The position numbers and the translations under genes are program-made. Positions 62,735 through 64,000 of a stretch of 64,000 nucleotides of DNA are shown here, in pieces; the stretch's first letter is position 1, and each line of letters opens with the position of its first letter. The stretch lies in contig NC_088883.1 of NCBI RefSeq assembly GCF_032884065.1, forward strand, positions 32,800,237-32,864,236, in the 5' to 3' direction. This stretch comes from Artemia franciscana (taxonomy: Eukaryota; Arthropoda; Branchiopoda; Anostraca; Artemiidae). Under the pieces are notes generated by a model. The model saw nothing but the letters and a program-made list of their open reading frames with translations. It searched no databases and was not told the DNA's origin.

Positions 62735-64000
62735 GCTAAGAGCTCACATGGCACTTGTGACGAAGCAAGAAGAGCTACAAGCTAAGAGCTCATTTGGTAT
62801 GAGCTATAACAAAATTCTAAGAATCAATAGATTGATTTATAAGGAAAATTAGAGGCTTAGTACCGGTCAGGATTTAAAATAAGAGCCCTGAGTCATAAAG
62901 TCCTTCAAAATATCAAAATTCATTAAGATCCGATCACCCACTCGTAAGTTATAAATACATAATTTTTCCTCTCCCTTTAGCCCCCCAGATGGTCGAATAG
63001 GGGAAAACGACATCATCGAGTCAATTTGTTCAGCTCCCTGACACGCCTACCAATTTTCATTATCCTACCACGTCCAGAAGCACCAAACTCCCCAAATCAC
63101 TAAACCCCCCCCCAACTCCCCCAAAGAGAGCAAATCCAGTACGGTTATGTCAATCACGTATCAAAGACATTTGCTTATTCTATCCACCAAGCTTCCTCAT
63201 GATTCCTCCACTCCAAGTGTTTTAGTGTTTTCTAAGACCCCCCCCCGCCCCAACTTCTCCCAATTTCAAAAGATCTGGTCAGGATTTGAAATAAGAGCTC
63301 TGAAACATGAAATCCTTCTAAATATCAAACTTCATTAAGATCCGATCACCTATTTGTAAGACAAAAATAACCCAATTTACACGTTTTCCAAGAATTCCGG
63401 TTTCCCCCTCGAACTCCCCCGAATGTCACAGGATCTGGTCGGAATTTAAAATTAGAGCTTTAAAGGACCAGATCCTTCTAAATATTAAATTTCACTAAGA
63501 TCTGGTCACCTTTTTGTAAGTTAGAAATACTTCAATTTTCAAAATTATCCCCCCCCAACTCCACCAAAGAGAGCAGATCCGGTCTGGTTATGTCACTCAT
63601 GTATCTTAGACAGGTTTTTATTCTTCCCATCCAGTTTCATCCTGATCTCTCTGCTTAAAAGTATTTTCTAAGATTTCTGCCCCCCCCCCAATGACGCTGG
63701 ATCCGGTTGAGATTTAAAATAAGAGATCTGAGTTACGAGGTCCTCCTAAATATGAAGTTTCATGAAGATCCGATCACTCCTTTGTAAGTTAAAAATACGT
63801 CATTTGATCTAATTTTTCATAATTATCCCCCCCCCATAGAGCGGGTCCGTTCCAATTATGTAAATCACGTATCTAAGACTTCTGCTTATTTTTCCTAACA
63901 ATTTTTATCCCAATCCCTCCAATCTAAGCGTCTTCCATGATTTTAGGTTCCCCCAACTCCAACCTCCCTCCAATGTCACCAGATCCGGTCGGGATTTAAA
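62735..64000 (-). repeat. dispersed repeat family A, inverted copy, cut by the window end
   Basis: It begins with agagctaagagctcacatgg and cacttgtgac, then the ccaatttccattatcc-like block and about four units with agatccggt, catcctgatctctc and caaatttcattaagatc, plus C runs. It shares unit order with 42030-43420. Confidence 0.85.

Overview
The window is intron- and repeat-rich eukaryotic DNA. It is strongly A+T-rich, with GT-AG introns, long (TA)n microsatellites and many decayed transposable elements. No bacterial gene organisation is visible. The conserved fragments (an Fmr1-type gene, PIF/Harbinger and piggyBac transposases, GIY-YIG Penelope-like elements, several LINE clades) fit an arthropod. 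The very abundant 'gatccg / Ccaagtttcatcccgatc' repeats and one LINE family look like what I remember from branchiopod crustaceans such as Artemia. That genus-level guess rests on memory and was not tested.

Layout. 1-6560: a decayed Penelope-like element (minus strand) broken by (TA)n and by an 82-bp minisatellite, then compound (TA)n arrays and a LINE 3' end that runs directly into (TA)n. 7275-9284: a dispersed repeat built of ~290-450-bp units, ending in a 68-nt T run. 10323-14865: a complete DNA transposon with 67-bp terminal inverted repeats, a 4-bp target duplication, iterated subterminal motifs and a two-exon transposase-like gene carrying three frameshifts and one stop. A smaller terminal-inverted-repeat element is nested in its intron. 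15833-16235: one exon of a Tudor-domain protein. 18990-22460: two LINE fragments. 23631-24442: the terminal exon of a protein made of heptad repeats, with a poly(A) signal; it is phase-compatible with the Tudor exon. 26115-32500: small interspersed repeats and a LINE fragment.

33196-47154 (minus): the 5' half of an Fmr1/FXR-type gene. Three well-supported exons cover the tandem Agenet/Tudor domains and a fourth is likely. One of the exons is partly duplicated in a ~1-kb tandem duplication that also carries (TA)n. Introns hold more LINEs and dispersed repeats. The first exon, the exon before the fourth one and the KH-domain exons were not found.

48660-53010: a broken piggyBac transposase and two head-to-tail copies of a LINE 3' end. 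54602-57312: a 2.7-kb terminal-inverted-repeat element retaining one candidate coding exon. 57548-62181: an apparently intact PIF/Harbinger transposase gene (two exons, GC-AG intron) convergent with the last exon of a MADF/BESS-type gene, a typical two-gene Harbinger arrangement. 62735-64000: another copy of the gatccg repeat.

Only the Fmr1-type gene, the Tudor exon and the heptad-repeat exon look like host genes. Most of the rest is transposon-derived.
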